A DNA stretch of 64,000 nucleotides from positions 222,844,663 to 222,908,662 of the forward strand of contig NC_068938.1 of the NCBI RefSeq assembly GCF_016801865.2. The letters run 5' to 3'. The notes beneath the pieces were generated by a model that searched no databases, was not told the origin of the DNA, and was given only the letters and a program-made list of their open reading frames with translations. Positions 35,891 through 49,389 of the stretch are shown in pieces. This DNA is from Culex pipiens pallens (taxonomy: Eukaryota; Arthropoda; Insecta; Diptera; Culicidae). A program made the position numbers and the translations under genes. Within the stretch, counting starts at the first letter, position 1. Every line of letters starts with the position of its first letter.

Positions 35891-38506
35891 CCTTCTTCAC
35901 GCATCTATCTCGTTTGATGTTTGATGCAATCTTGTTTTCTGTCCTTTACGGATTTCTTGTTACAGAAAAAAAAATGAAAAGATGTATCAAAACTGCATTT
36001 CAATCACTTTCTTCTAACCTTCCCCAAAAGAGACAGTCCGTCATTGTGTTGATGTCTTTTTGATGATGAATTTATTTCATGCCCCGAAATTGATTACATC
36101 AAAAACAGCGGACGAAAATCCGTTTGTCGGAGCCAGCGCCACCACCTTTTATGAGGGATAACTGTCACAAGTTATCTGGAAGGGAGAAATGGAACAACCC
36201 CTTGGAGGAACACTTTCACTTCACCCTGATGGTTCTGGTTTGCATTTTCTCCTTGGAAATTGAAAGTGTCGTACACTCTCGATCGGCCAAGTACTTTTAT
36301 GCGTTATTAATGATTAGATTATGCATTCACGCTAGTCACGCTTGTCTATCAAGTGGCTCTAGCCAGAGTGCAACAGTTTTTGTCCAAAAGTGAAATGCGC
36401 GACGAATTGTTACATCAATTTCATTGCGAGCCCGCAGAATCGAAGAGAAAGGGTTGAATCTGAATCGGGAACGGGAACCAGTTTGTGGGAAAACTTCTTG
36501 AGGATTTCTCCTCCAGTGGCATAAGAAATTGAAATTTCGTGCAACATTCGTCTTTTAGCTTCGAGTGGCGGTTTAGTAAAATTTTTCTAGTGGCCACTTT
36601 TAAGGATCGACATTTGTACTTCTGATTGGGCATAATATTCCTAACATAAAGAAATGTCTTTGTATGACTCTTAAATAAAAAAAAATTGTAGTAAAGCAGG
36701 TTATACGTACACATAAATTTCAGTTTCAACCTTATGTCACAAAAAAAATATTTTTTTATTTCTAAGCCCTAAATTAACACAATTAATATATGCGTTGGCC
36801 TTGTTTATACAAAAAACGTTACTTAATCCACTTTTAGGTGGTTGGTGCCTTTCCGGGATCGCAGTAAGCCGGGCGTGCGGGCAGACGTGTTTTTTTCTGC
36901 TGTCGTTTTTTTTCTCTACGATCAGTTTTTAGACAAAAGTTTTCAAAAGTATTTGAATCAACGCGGATTTTTGGATTAAGCCAGTGGTTTCGGCAGTTGC
37001 GACGGTGGTTCCTGTGGATTTATGAGAAGCTCGATTTTGGATCCTGAAAGAAGCACTGGCACGATGAACGCCATGAAGGCCACGATGCACTATGGGGTAT
37101 TTCCATATAAGCGAGCGGCCAAAAATATTTTTTTGCTTTTTTGTGACTTTTTTGTGTTGTTTGTACTTAGTATAATGAAAACAAATAAATTTTGATATTT
37201 TTCAAAAAAAAAAAAGTTTAATTTTCGATTTTTTCATATATTTGAGGCCACATGCATTAAAGTGGTGAATTTTAATATTCTTGCTCTGTCTATTTAATGC
37301 ACGGAATGGCGGTTTATGCTATGTTAAAGTTTCTGATTTACGTTCAATCTCCCTCCCCTTTTTCTTGAGTTAAAATCCACCTCTCTTTGAAGACCCTCCC
37401 CCCCCCCTTCCTCTCCAATTAAAATTTGATTTTTGCGGTATTTTAGAATTTTAGACGGTTTATTTTATGGAACATTGTATGGATTCTCGTCCACGTTTTT
37501 GGTTGATCCACTTGCAAAATTCACGTTTTCCACGATAAATTCTTCTGAATCAAAATCACTACGTAAGCGATTGTCGTTAGATTACTTAAAATATGAACTT
37601 CTGCAATGTTGTAATTCTTACAAATATACTCGAAAGCAGTTCTCACGTTTTCAGAATAGTGCTTCGTTATATCGTACAGGGACACTACGGTATTATGATC
37701 CATACTTTCAAAAGAACACAACAACGAACTGATATGAATATTCGACGAATCGTTACTGTAAAATACTTTGAATTGAAATTTCTAATTTTATTAAACGTAC
37801 CTAAGTACCAACAAAGTCATGAATATCAAATCAATTTCAAAACATACATAGCAGGTACGTCATTTCTGCCTCCGCAGGTAAATAATGCGATTTTAACCAA
37901 GCGTATACGCGAAATCATTACTTTTCTTGCAAGAATCAAAATGTTCAAAATGGCATAACTCAAAAAGTGCACATAAGTGCACTTTAAAATTTGGAGACAA
38001 GTTAGGACATGGTTCAAATTTTAAGCTGCAAAATTTTCAGATCGCACAAATGCACACAAAAAAGTACTCCATTAACAAAGTTGAAAAAAACTAAATTTTG
38101 AATAAAAATCCAACTTTTTTGATTTTTATTATTTTTTTTAGCCTGTAAAAGTGTGTTTTGTAAAATGTTATTGAAAAGTTGAATCAATTACCTTTCTGAA
38201 TATATATAATGATGCAGGAAAAAATACAATAACAGCTACACAGTACAACTATGAAAAATAATCATTTTTTTGTCAAAAAACATGTTTTTTCTTACCATTT
38301 TTGCCTTTGAAGGTCTGCAATTCAGTGAATTTTGAACCTACAACTTTCAAACTCCGGAGGCCTGGCCGTTTTAATTTTTGCTATACATTTTCGGGGTAAC
38401 TCGGATGTACTGTAATCATTAATATTGACAAGAAAGGACTTGAAGCGTAATCTTACCACAAGTTCTTCCAGGATGCTTTCTTCGGACTGGCTGCGCTTGT
38501 GTTCGA
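35891..38506. other. Gene-poor stretch with repeat ends
   Basis: No gene is supported. TTAGGTGGTTGGTGCCTTTCC at about 36833 matches the left end of the MITE near 38529, so a fragment of that family is present. C-rich low-complexity sequence lies at 37385-37420. Bases 38381-38441 are the repeat shared with the window start. Confidence 0.4.
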
Positions 38507-39402
38507 TTAGATTAGATTAGATTAGATTTTAGGTGGTTGGTGCCTTTCCTCATAAAGTCAATACATTCATTAAAAATAGCAATATTCCCCCTTAACATGT
38601 TTAACACATCAACTTTATTACTCATTTCTTTCGATAGGGTATGCAGACCTTCAATATTATTGGCTCATCGGCAAGGTCTGGTAAAAACCTAACCAACGAT
38701 AGTTCGCATGGAAGATTCAGACAATATTTCTATCACAATATCTGTGATCCAGCCTGCAAAAAGTGTATAAATAACACTTAAGTGCTAATAACTTTTGATA
38801 GGGTTGTCAGATCCTCGATGTTTCAGGCTCATTTGAAAGGTCTTTCGATTATCTAACTAACAATGGGTCGCATGATGGACCCGGACATCATTTTCATTGA
38901 AATATCTGAGATCCGGCCTGCAAAAAGTGTGTAAATAACACTTAAGTCCTTAAGTGCTAATAACTTTTGATAGGGTTTCAGATCTTCAATGTTTTGAGCT
39001 CATTGCAAAGGTCTTTTTAATACCTATCTGAAAATGAATAACATGACAGGTTTTCTTGCAAAAACAACCCTTTTTACAATCTTCCGGACATACACCAAAA
39101 TCGTTTTATTAGCATAACTTTTGAAGTACTTGGCTAAACTTGCTGATTTCAAATAGAGACCTATGGGACCCCAAGACGGATCGAATGAGACTAATACGGT
39201 CAAAATCCGTTCATCCAGTCCGGAGATAATCGAGTGACAATTTTTTTGTCCACCCACCTACACACATCCACACAGACATTTGCTCAGAACATGATTCTGA
39301 GTCGATATGTATTCGTGAAGGTGGGTCTACGAGGTCGAATTAAGAAGTTCATTTTTCGAGTGATTTTATAGCCTTTCCTCAGTAAGGTGAGGAAGGCAAA
39401 AA
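38507..39402. mobile_element. MITE with TGCCTTTCCTCA termini and internal ~160-bp repeats
   Basis: A (GATTA)n run precedes TTAGGTGGTTGGTGCCTTTCC. The right end TGAGGAAGGCA is the inverted counterpart of TGCCTTTCCTCA. Three internal blocks with GATAGGG...CAGA..TTCAATGTTT...GGCTCAT start near 38633, 38797 and 38968. It ends near 39402 in GGAAGGCAAAA. No coding frame. Confidence 0.7.
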
Positions 39403-39471
39403 TTTGAAACATAATAAGCAGTTCTCTAGTCCTGTCTACAGAAAAGTGCTATGAAAACATTCGAAAAACTA

Positions 39472-39872
39472 TACAGTCCAGACTCGATTATCCGAAGCCT
39501 CAATTATCCGAAATTTCGACTATCCGAAGTTCGATTATCCAAAGGTTTGTCGAATCATTAACAAAAAATAAATTTTTTTCGTATTTATCTATTTTCCTCA
39601 TACTTTCAAAATCAAATTCGAACTTTATGACCCCATTTTAGTCAAATTTTACTGGTTCATTTTTTTTTTCAATATTTTATCGCCGCCATTTTGGGTATAA
39701 AATTCTGAACCAGTACATCATAGGGGTCAGGGGTCATACTTAATTTCAAAAATCAAAAATCTAGTTTTATCTAAGCTCGACAATCAAAAATAAGACACAA
39801 ACATTTTTTTCATGATTTGATTATACGAAGTGAATTCTTCCGAGACCTTCGGATAATTGAGCCTGGACTGTA
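39472..39872. mobile_element. Complete pogo-like MITE
   Basis: The termini TACAGTCCAGACTCGATTAT and the inverted CAATTATCC...GGACTGTA match, with TA at both ends. Several CGATTATCC motifs repeat just inside the left terminus. This is the reference copy for fragments at 4343, 42485 and 59801. Confidence 0.85.
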
Positions 39873-42484
39873 TCTCTAGAAGGGATTTTCTGATTGATTT
39901 GGAGTCTTCGGCAAAGTTGTAGGTTATGATTAGAACTTTTCAGAAAAATCTTTGAAAAAATATTTGTTGAAATAACTATTGTTGCAAATACTCTATTTTG
40001 ACAAAATTTACCTCCTTTGATTTAATTTTAATAACAAGCCATAGTTTCAATATTTGCATAGAAAATGCATGCATTTTACACTAGTTTAGTGGTTTTGCAA
40101 TCCAATCAATATTCAAAAAAAAAGTAAGATTTGGCGAAAATAAAAATTAAAAAATTTCAAAAATTCCAAAGATTTTTAAAACAACCCAAACATGCTAAAA
40201 ATGATTATAAACGCAGAGGAATGCATTTTAAATTGATTTCAGCTGATTGCAGTTCTATTTCCATTGAAATTTTGAAGTTTTTGGAAAAAAAATTGCCTTC
40301 TGATTCTTTGAGCTAACTTTGAAGGGAGGGGATACAAAAACATTAAATAAAATTTGTACCAGCCTGAAACAAGACCACAAAATAAGGAAAGTTTTTCGTA
40401 GAACAAAAATTCTTATACATTACTTTTCAAACCAAGGCAAAACTCGTAGTAATAGCAATGCAATGCTATAAAAGTTGTTTTTCAGAAAAAATAACGGATT
40501 CCTTTTCATATTTTATTACTCCATTCGGAAGTTACTGACATGACTACAAAAAAGTCTCGTCACTCGATCAGTCACGCTTTATTTACCAAAACGTACTTAT
40601 GCGTCAAATTTGCCATAATTTATCTACTTCTCAAGTACATTAAAAGTTTAATGTCGTTTTGACAAAAATGATCGCTCCATTTTTTCATCGAAGATCTTCA
40701 AGTCAAAAAAGGACCCAAGAACAAAACGGTCAACACAACATTAATGGTCCATTTTGAGTGCAATAAATGCGTCCACAGCATCAGAGGGCTCATTTATTAT
40801 TCGACCAACAAGCTGGCCAATCTAAAAGTGCCATGCTCCGTAACAAAAGGGGCCCACTTTGTTCGAAAATGAGACTAAATTTGTTATAAACAGCAGAAAG
40901 CTGCGCGACAAAACGCAGCAAACCATCCGCATCGTAGTGACAGCTGTGTTGACGTTGGAGATATCTCGGCGAAAAACGAGAAGGAATCAAATAATACATA
41001 CTGCATATCTAATCATAAATAAACTCAAAAACGAGCGACCAGCGGCAGCAGCAACAGCTCTCCTGAAACACATCCTTACAAATTGCACAACCATTGTGCA
41101 ACTCCCGGGAAAGGACCGAAACGAAATGCACAACACCTTTTTTTCGGATATTTTATCTCTGCGCCCAGAAGCAGATACCCCGCCGTCCATCGTCGTCGTC
41201 GTCGGTTGGCTTGAAAAGTGTGAATCTAATAAAAATCATAATAAATTGCAATAAATTGCGCCATTAAAATCAATATCAATCAAAGCAAGCCGTGTTGGCC
41301 TGATGGTGACGGCGAAGATGCAACTGCGTGCAGGGATGCGCTTGGATTAAAAAGGGAGAAGACACCACCGGGTTACTGGGATTGATTTTTTTCTTTTTCA
41401 GAAATCACATCATCTCGCTAACACTGCGGAGAAGATTTGACGAGCAGTTTTAGGTGGGAAAAGGGAACAATTGTCTATCAATAACTGTCGGATTTTTTTT
41501 ATTTTTCAAAATAAGTTCTGGTAAGACATAGCGGATTTATGTAAGCTGTAAAACTTAAAGTTAAAGGGGAATCATTTTCAGGCCACCCAAAATTGTGTTT
41601 TAAAATATTTACTTTTTTTCAGTTCACGCAGTATTTTTAATACAAGGTTTTTTCGTAATCTAACACTTTTCGGAGTAGCAACAAACCAGTAGACCTCCAG
41701 AAAAGTCCTCCGTAAACCATAATTTCTACTGGTTGTATAGATTTCAGGTTTTCGATAAAAATAGCACCCTTGCCTGCCATCCATGCCACCAGATGCGCAC
41801 GTGCATTTTTATGTTTGTGTACCACCATCATCGGATCAGAGCGTTGAACCTCCCCCAGTCGTTGTAGTAGGCTGAGGATCGCGTTGTGAGGGTTGCTTTT
41901 CCATGCGGCGGCAGCATATCTGCGTGCGCATCACAATCCATCCCGTTTTTACACCCCCCGAATATCAACATCAACAGAGCCTACTTTGTTCTAAAAAGAT
42001 TCCAGGCCGGTACCCAGGGTGTAACTCAATGCCCGGGAGAACTTCAAGCAATCCTGAGTCCACCCCAGCCCATACTCGGATCATCCCTCTGCGCTGCACA
42101 AAATGTGACCATTTGCCTGGATTTTCGGTCCCTTTTTCGGCGCAGCAGGCCTTTGAGTTTGTTGGCCTCGTGCGCGCGATGCAAAGTGACGGGAAGATAA
42201 ACATATGGCACGGAACCACTTTTGCGTCGGAAGCGCCGCCGTGGTCTTTATACGCGTGAGCCCAGCGGAGCATACTTTACAAGCATTAGCCGGCTGAGCT
42301 GTCAAGCGGCAGCGGAGTTGGATGTATGTAAATAAACGCTGAAAGGTTCTATTTATGGTACTGTGCAGTTAGCACGTGCTCAAACTTAGTAGGCTTGTAA
42401 ATTTTGGAAAACATTTTAATGGGCGCATCTGCTAATTAAAATTATATCTAGAAAAAATATGGACTGAAACTTTTTAATTTCACT
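39873..42484. other. Gene-poor stretch
   Basis: No gene is supported. The frames at 40859 and 41886 lack domain or splice context. A moderately GC-rich patch lies at 41880-42330. Confidence 0.35.
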
Positions 42485-42813
42485 TTGAATAATCCTACGG
42501 ATAATCGAATCTTCGGATCATCAAATCACGACAAAAATATGTTTTTCTTTGTCTTATTTTTAATTGCCAAGCTTCAGTATGACCGATACACTACTCTAAA
42601 GTGATTTAGAATTTTTAAATCCAAGATGGTGGTCAAAATGGCGGCTTTGAAATACTGAAAAATTGCATTTGGTATTTTTTTAAGGCAATCAGCCATGAAC
42701 ATTTGACTAAATTTGGGTCGCAAAGCTCGAATTGGATGTTGAAAATAATATGAAAACAATTAATTTTGTTCGTGATTCGATTACAAACCTTCGGATAATC
42801 GAGGCTGGACGGT
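42485..42813. mobile_element. pogo-like MITE, degraded copy
   Basis: Inverted motifs CGGATAATCGAATCTTCGG on the left and CCTTCGGATAATCGAGGCTG on the right match the element at 39472, but the outermost left bases are lost. Confidence 0.65.
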
Positions 42814-43492
42814 AATCATTCTATCTTAAAAATACATTTTCTGATATTTTCTCGAATTTGGCAATAAAAAACGTTTTACAACACTTTTCCGTTTGAAAGA
42901 TGATAATTTCAGAAATGGAAAACCATGGACACATCATAATCGAAAAAGTGGAACTTTTTATTAAAAATTAAACATTAAGAGTCTACATCTTGAAAACAGT
43001 GCACATTATCAAAAAATCTGTAAGATACTTTTCGATGTGAAGCAAAATATATTTTCGAGTAAAATATTTGCTTTCTATAATTCAAAAGTTGCGGTTTTTT
43101 GGCCCCTTAACATATCATTTTTTTGGTGAAAAAATCTTAGTCCAAAAATTGTTATTTTTTTCCGTGAGCCAATTTTTATTCTGAAAAGTTATTGATAGGT
43201 AATTAATCTACAACTTTGCCGAAGACAACAAACCGATAAAAAAAATATCCAAAGATACAGATTTCCGAATAATTATTTACCATTTTTGTGTGTAAAGCTG
43301 CCAAAATTGTAAGGAGCCTTGTATGTGGGGAACAAATGACACAAAATGGCTTTTTTGGTCATGGGAAAGGTCCCAAAAAGTTTGAGCCAAATGAAAAAAT
43401 ACACGAAATCGGCCGATGTAGTAGAGAGTTGCTCAGAATTGTATGGAGCCTTGTAAGACAAAAACTAATGATGCAAAATCGCTTAAATTACT

Positions 43493-43604
43493 ATCTAGAT
43501 TTTGAAATTGGATTTTGTTTATTCGGACGAAACTTTTTCCATGCTTACCCTACATGGAAAAAGTTTCGTCCTAATAAATAAAATCCAATTTCATCATCTA
43601 GATA
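43493..43604. repeat. Long hairpin
   Basis: Arms of about 48 bases, ATCTAGATTTTGAAATTGG... and its reverse complement ending ATCTAGAT, enclose a short loop near CTTACCCTA (43543-43552). The stem includes CGGACGAAACTTTTTCCATG. Confidence 0.8.
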
Positions 43605-46011
43605 AAATGTGACATTTTAGAGAATTGCTCAAGTACAACAAAAGAGAAATTGATTTAATTTTATTGAGTTTTAGCGAATGCAAAATCATCTATTTCAATC
43701 ATATATTTCAAAACATTAGTAGATTCCTTCATATACTTTTAAGGATCAAAAGTAGTTTACCATTTATGATATTAAACAGCGTTTTATAAATCAAGAAAAC
43801 TTTATTCAAATTTGTGTGAATGAATTGAACTTAATTATTTTTATTTTCGTAACGGACTTTCATCCTTGTGATAAATTAATGTTTACGCACAAACAAATGC
43901 AAATCATTCGGCCAGACAAATTCAAACGTCAAACTATCATTAATCAGTGCACCTGGAAGGACAAATTGTCCACATTTGTCACGTTTATCAAAATATGATC
44001 CAAAACCTGACCAACATGAAAAATGCATCCTTAATCCGCACAATTTTCCCGAAATCATTCCGCCAGCTGTCCATCACCGGCATCGGAATCTCCGAAAGGG
44101 TTACACGCCATGCTTCATTAGTCCCAAAGATTTCTCCAGAGAAAAGGACACTTTCCCATAGATCCGGCCCGGCTCGGGATCACCAACGGTCACCGGCGGA
44201 AGGCCACGGACCATCCTTCAAGGTAGCCCGAAAAAATGATTAATGGAACCCATCCTCTTAAAACAATCGGATGCAATTCCGGTTTTGTCCAGGTAGGTCA
44301 TCGCAGTTTAACACTCCTCGTCGCTTCCCCTCGATGCAGCGCTGCAAGATCGGATTACAACAATTGCTATATTAAGCCCCGGAGGACCGCACACTTTCGA
44401 CGCCTCGGACCGGTTCCTTCCCCCTAGCCTAGATATCCGGCCGTCCAAGCCTCCGGTCGAGCCTCAACTAATTTATTTGTTTTAATTTTTTTCGACTCTG
44501 ACTTGAAATATTCGTCATCTCCTCGAAAGTGCAATAACCCGCTGCATTTCCAGCCTCCTCTTTCTAGTAAAGTAGGCCTTGTGGTTCCCCGAGAAAAAAT
44601 AGCGTCTTGCTGCCGTAAAGGGAAAATAAACATAAACATTGGGCGCACCACCAATCGTAGTACGCCTTGGAAAAAGGGATAGTGTGACTTTCGTCCTTAC
44701 ACTTTCCCCTGATTCTTGAAGTTCTCAAGAGTGCGATCCTTTGTTCGTTTTTTTTACCTTCTTCTATTTTTTTTCACCCATCCAAGAAACCTGGTGGACT
44801 TTTGACTTTTTTATTAAATAAATTATTCCCGACTGCTAGGATCGTTGAAGCGATGCGCAGTGAGAGAAATGAATCCTTTCGACATTGAACATTAACACTT
44901 TTGACAATTGTCGTAAATTTCTTCCACCAGGGCATCCCGAGCATCATCAGGGCCTGCTATGCTTTTGCTTTGCTGCTACGATGGGAGATTGCAATAAAAA
45001 GGATCTTTTTGAAGTGGATATGACGGTTTGTTGATATGTTTTACGTCGAAATTGCCGACACTGATGATGGTCGAGAGGTGTTGAAGGGTGTCAGAATGTT
45101 TTGATTGCCTGCGCCAAGTTTGGGGACGGATGGGTGTCGTAAATTAGTTGATTTTATGGTTTTAGCAAATGTGTCAGCCCCGATTTTATTGCCTCTTCTT
45201 AGCTCGATGCAACGTCAATAACGGGGTCAAAGTTTAGCAAAGAGATGCATCTGTGGGAAGAAGCTGGAAATAAAAAAAAAATAGATTTTGCCAACGCTTG
45301 TTTTCCGAGAAAACTAATATTTTTTAAATTTGAAAACCAGCTTGAGTTTCTATTCTAAACATACATAAAAACAAATATCAGTCGGTTTAAAAAAAGAATG
45401 TAAATTAAAAATATGCAACAGCTATTTTTTTTTTTTTGAAAATTATTAAACTAATAATATTTATGTGCTGAAAAGAGAAAATGGCCAAGGCCAGATCAAC
45501 TACACATTGATTGCTTTTTACATGACTAATATTTATGATTAATGAACTATAATTCTGAATTAACAAAAATGCTTAAAAATCAAAATTAAGTTTGCGTAAG
45601 CACGCAAAAAAAATTAACTGCCTCAACTAATATTTTATTTGCGTCAAAAAATATTCAAATGAAATGTCCACGCATCCTTCCTCTCCTGGTTAATTCTGTG
45701 AAATGTGATACGTTCACAGAAAGTGCTTTTGCGGCTAATGAAAGGCAGTAGGCCTGGCCGCTTCAATTTAGGCAATACATTTTCGTGGCTACTCCAAATG
45801 CTTTCACAAAAATTGATGAACTACAGTGGACTCTCTCGTTGTCAATATTGAAGGGACCGTCGAGAGAGGGAGTTATCAAATTATAGAACGCAAAATCAAA
45901 GCAATCTTCTTGAAGGGACTGAAAATTTTATTGACAGCTGGAGCAATATTGATATCGAGAAGATCGACAGCCAGAGAGTCCACTGTATTTACATTTCACC
46001 AACAAATAAAT
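43605..46011. other. Gene-poor stretch
   Basis: No gene is supported. Bases 45745-45800 carry a fragment resembling the repeat at 38340-38440 (GGCCTGGCCG...ACATTTTCG). Confidence 0.35.
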
Positions 46012-46401
46012 AGGGGAACTATACCCTTTTTCAGCCTATTTCTATTATCGGCCTATCAGCACTTTGAACATGAATTGCAGCTTTCATAAAGTGTTTTTGA
46101 CTGTTCCAAAGTAATAAATAGCTCAAATCTTGACTTTTTTTTGATAAGGTCCTATAAACAAATGTAAACATTGAGTGTATCCCGCTTACTCCGATGGACT
46201 TTGACATAAGGTGTGAAAGGGATACACTCAATGTTTACATTTGTTTATAGGACCTTATCAAAAAAAAGTCAAGAAATAAAAGTGAGCAAGCAAGTCTCCA
46301 TTGTTAATACATCTGAAAATGTTGATTTAATAGCGGAAACGACAAAAGTGATGAGAATTGGTCGAACGGCTTAGTGTGATTAAAATGGGTATATTTCCCC
46401 T
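46012..46401. mobile_element. AGGGGAAcTATACCC MITE disrupted by a hairpin insertion
   Basis: The ends match the element at 7718-7961, and most of the interior is collinear with it. The extra ~150 bases at 46129-46272 are a second, nested element. Confidence 0.85.
46129..46272. mobile_element. Nested palindromic MITE
   Basis: The arms CTTGACTTTTTTTTGATAAGG and its inverse are about 55 bases each and include GGTCCTATAAACAAATG and TTGAGTGTATCCC. Short hairpins with related GGTCC(T/A)ATAA arms occur at 53854-53969 and 54002-54047. Confidence 0.8.
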
Positions 46402-49019
46402 ACATACAAAATACGTTTAAATTTTATTTACAAAAAATTAAATTATTGAAAATAGAACTCAAGAAGAACAAATTTTAGAACCGTTGAAGTTCACTCTGAA
46501 CACAAGCTTTATTAGATCTGAGCAATTCAAGAACTATCGTTTTATTCCAACTTCGATTGATTTCCATAACATGAGCAACTGAAATCGTCGTCACTTTCTC
46601 ACGAAAATTTGCATAAACGGTATCGAATTTTGTCCCTCGAGAGTCACATTACTCATAATCGGAGCCTATATTCGCGAACGGTTCAGCCTTCATCATTAAA
46701 AAACCGTTTCACACCTTTTTCAATATTGTGAAGGATAAGTTATCACATCATAAACAACGATCCGCAGTCATAACGGAAATTAAATGTCTCTCAGCAGCAG
46801 CACTAACAGATAATATTTCAATTGAAGTCACTCGATTTTCCCGCCATGTATGCAAACATTTTCCTTTCTTTCCTGCGGGAAAAAGGGGCTTTCAAGCTTT
46901 CTTTCTATCTTGCCCTCGCTTCCGGGACACCCCTTTCTCGCGATGTTGTGCACTTTATTCAAATTTCCAGCTCAGTCGAAATGAAATGCACAAGGCCCAA
47001 CACGTGAAAGGATATAATTGACATATTTTGTAATCCCATTCGTATCTGAATGTAATTTAAGTGCTATTCGCAGCAGGAAACGTGACTCCTTGGAAAAGAC
47101 AGGAACGAGAAAGAAAAAAACAAGGCAAAAGAAATGTTTAAAAGGGCGGAAGAAGTCATCGAGTGATTTCAATATTTCTCCCATAAATCTCGCATTGCGT
47201 TGCCCTATCTGTCGTCGACGATTGGGACCAAGTTCTCAGCGCAATTAACACATTGTAAGAATGCGAGGCCCCTCTCGAAGCGCATCGTTCCAAGTGGCTG
47301 TGGGATTTGTGGAGCCATTTTCGATTATTTTAACTGCTCTTGGGAAACATATATGGAATAACAGTGCTAGCTCCTTTTATGAGCAATTTATCAGCACTTT
47401 AGTTGATTTATTTCTGGCTCATGGGAGATTTATTGTTCCCGTGGGATGCTGGGAACAATAGTTTGTTGGTTATTAACTTGATTTTGTGTTCTTGGAAATG
47501 ACACACTATCCAAATATTAGTTCCAACTGATATCAAGTTGAAGCATTACTTAGTTACAAAGTTGAAACAAAGCAGACATTCTTATTTTTAAATATTTATT
47601 TCTTCAAATATTACTACAACTTTGTATATAAAACTGTAGTTCGGGAGGGATTCCTCACGATTTTGAACCGAGCTCGGTTGCGTGCCTAAATAAAAACTTT
47701 AATCAGACGAAACTTCAGAAATTGAATTTCAAATTAAATTATTGGTTGAAAAGTAAAAAAAAGTATCCCAAAACAATTTGGACTTGATTACCTTAATCCT
47801 GCTTGCAGAGTTATTCAATGAACCCAATGTAATGTATCAATGTAGTCTTTTTTCAATATTGCAAATCTTTGATCATGAAGAGAAGAGTTGTTCTGTTTAA
47901 TTCCGTTATTTGAATTAATAATTCGATGAAAAATTAAATAATTTAATTCGTCATTTTTCAATTTTGATATATTTTTTTATTTCTATATATATATATCTTA
48001 CTTTTAGGAATATTTGGATGGAAATAGCGCCTCATGCTTTAAAAAGTGAATTTTCCATAAACTTAGTATGCTCAAAAGAGCCGTTTTCCAACATCTATTC
48101 GTTTATACAAGTCTCCACTGTTCAAAATCAGTATTTTGGGAAGGAATTTTCATATTGATTTGGTGTCTTTGCCATCTTATTAGATATGGTAGGGGTTTGA
48201 AAAAAGTGATAAGGCAGTTTGCAAATGTTTTTCGAAGATTACGTCGTCCCCACTGTTGCCAAGCTCGAGAAATCAGGAAAAAATCTTTTTACAAGGTTTT
48301 GTTTTTTGGCATTTTAAAACCAGTTTGAAAATATTTCTTTTTTTATTATTATTTTTTTTTTGTTTTTTGAAACCAATGACTACGAATTACAACCCTTTTT
48401 ACATTTTCATTTAACGATCCATATTTCATTGAAAACCCTTGTTCAGAACTTGGGATTTCGATTTTGCTTTTTTAATTTTTTTTACCAATTCCTCGACTTT
48501 GGTCTGAGGCAAGGAAGATGAACTTTAGTAGTAGTTTATGCAAAACATTGCAAAAAGAAAAAAAAATCGGCACATTTCGTACATTTATCCAACGAGGTTT
48601 GTCGATTGAATGATATTTTAAGTAAAATGTCAATGTTTTAGTTTAGTTCAGTCAATTCAACATTAAAATCAAATTAATATTGAAAAGTATTACTTTTCAG
48701 CCCTTGTATCAAAAAGAATTTCTTTTCGATTCTGTAATTTTAAAAGAGAAAGGTAGCCATTTGCATCGGTTCGATTTTAAAATCATGATTCCATTTCTTT
48801 CCCATTACCTAATTCATGATATTTAAGATAACATTGTTTTGAAAAAAATAAATTTAAGTCTCCTTACTTTTCAAAGAGGTCAAAATTAAGCTTTATTTTT
48901 TTTTAACAATTTCAAATTAATGATTGCAATAGAGCAATAGAGTCTTTCAAAAACATAACGGTAAATCACAAGGTAAATCAACCCTCAAAAAATAAATGTC
49001 ATTCGATTCAATGCTCTCA
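46402..49019. other. AT-rich gene-poor stretch upstream of PAN2
   Basis: No gene is supported. A fragment of the GGCAAAGTTGTAGG-type dispersed repeat lies near 48085-48200. Confidence 0.35.
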
Positions 49020-49389
49020 CTTATCCCCCTCCATCCTACTCCCTCTCCCAGACAAACAATCTCCCACCCCATAGCCGGCTGTGCAAAACTGCATCCATCT
49101 CCCCAATCACCAATCAGCTGATCGTTTGTTTTGTTTACACTCGCTCAAACGGTACCGTTGTTTGTGTGCTCTCTCCGCTCTCTCTCCCAAAGCGAAAAAC
49201 GCTATAACGGTCCCGCAAGCTGTCAAACTGTGCAACATAAAAATAAGCAACAAAAAAAGAGAGTTTTTCGTCGCGCTTTGTTGTTTTTTCGTTTCGCGAG
49301 TGAAAATTGTTGATTTTTCCGTGGAAAGTGCGCCGTTTTCCGGATGATTTTCGGCTGAGCAGGTTCCGAGCAGCACGACGCCGGTCGAA
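49020..49389 (+). promoter_or_regulatory. PAN2 promoter and 5' UTR region
   Basis: This TATA-less stretch precedes the PAN2 ATG and is richer in GC than what lies upstream. It contains AACGGTACCGTT at 49149-49160, a perfect 12-base palindrome, and a CTCTCTCC-rich segment. The exact start of transcription is not evident. Confidence 0.35.
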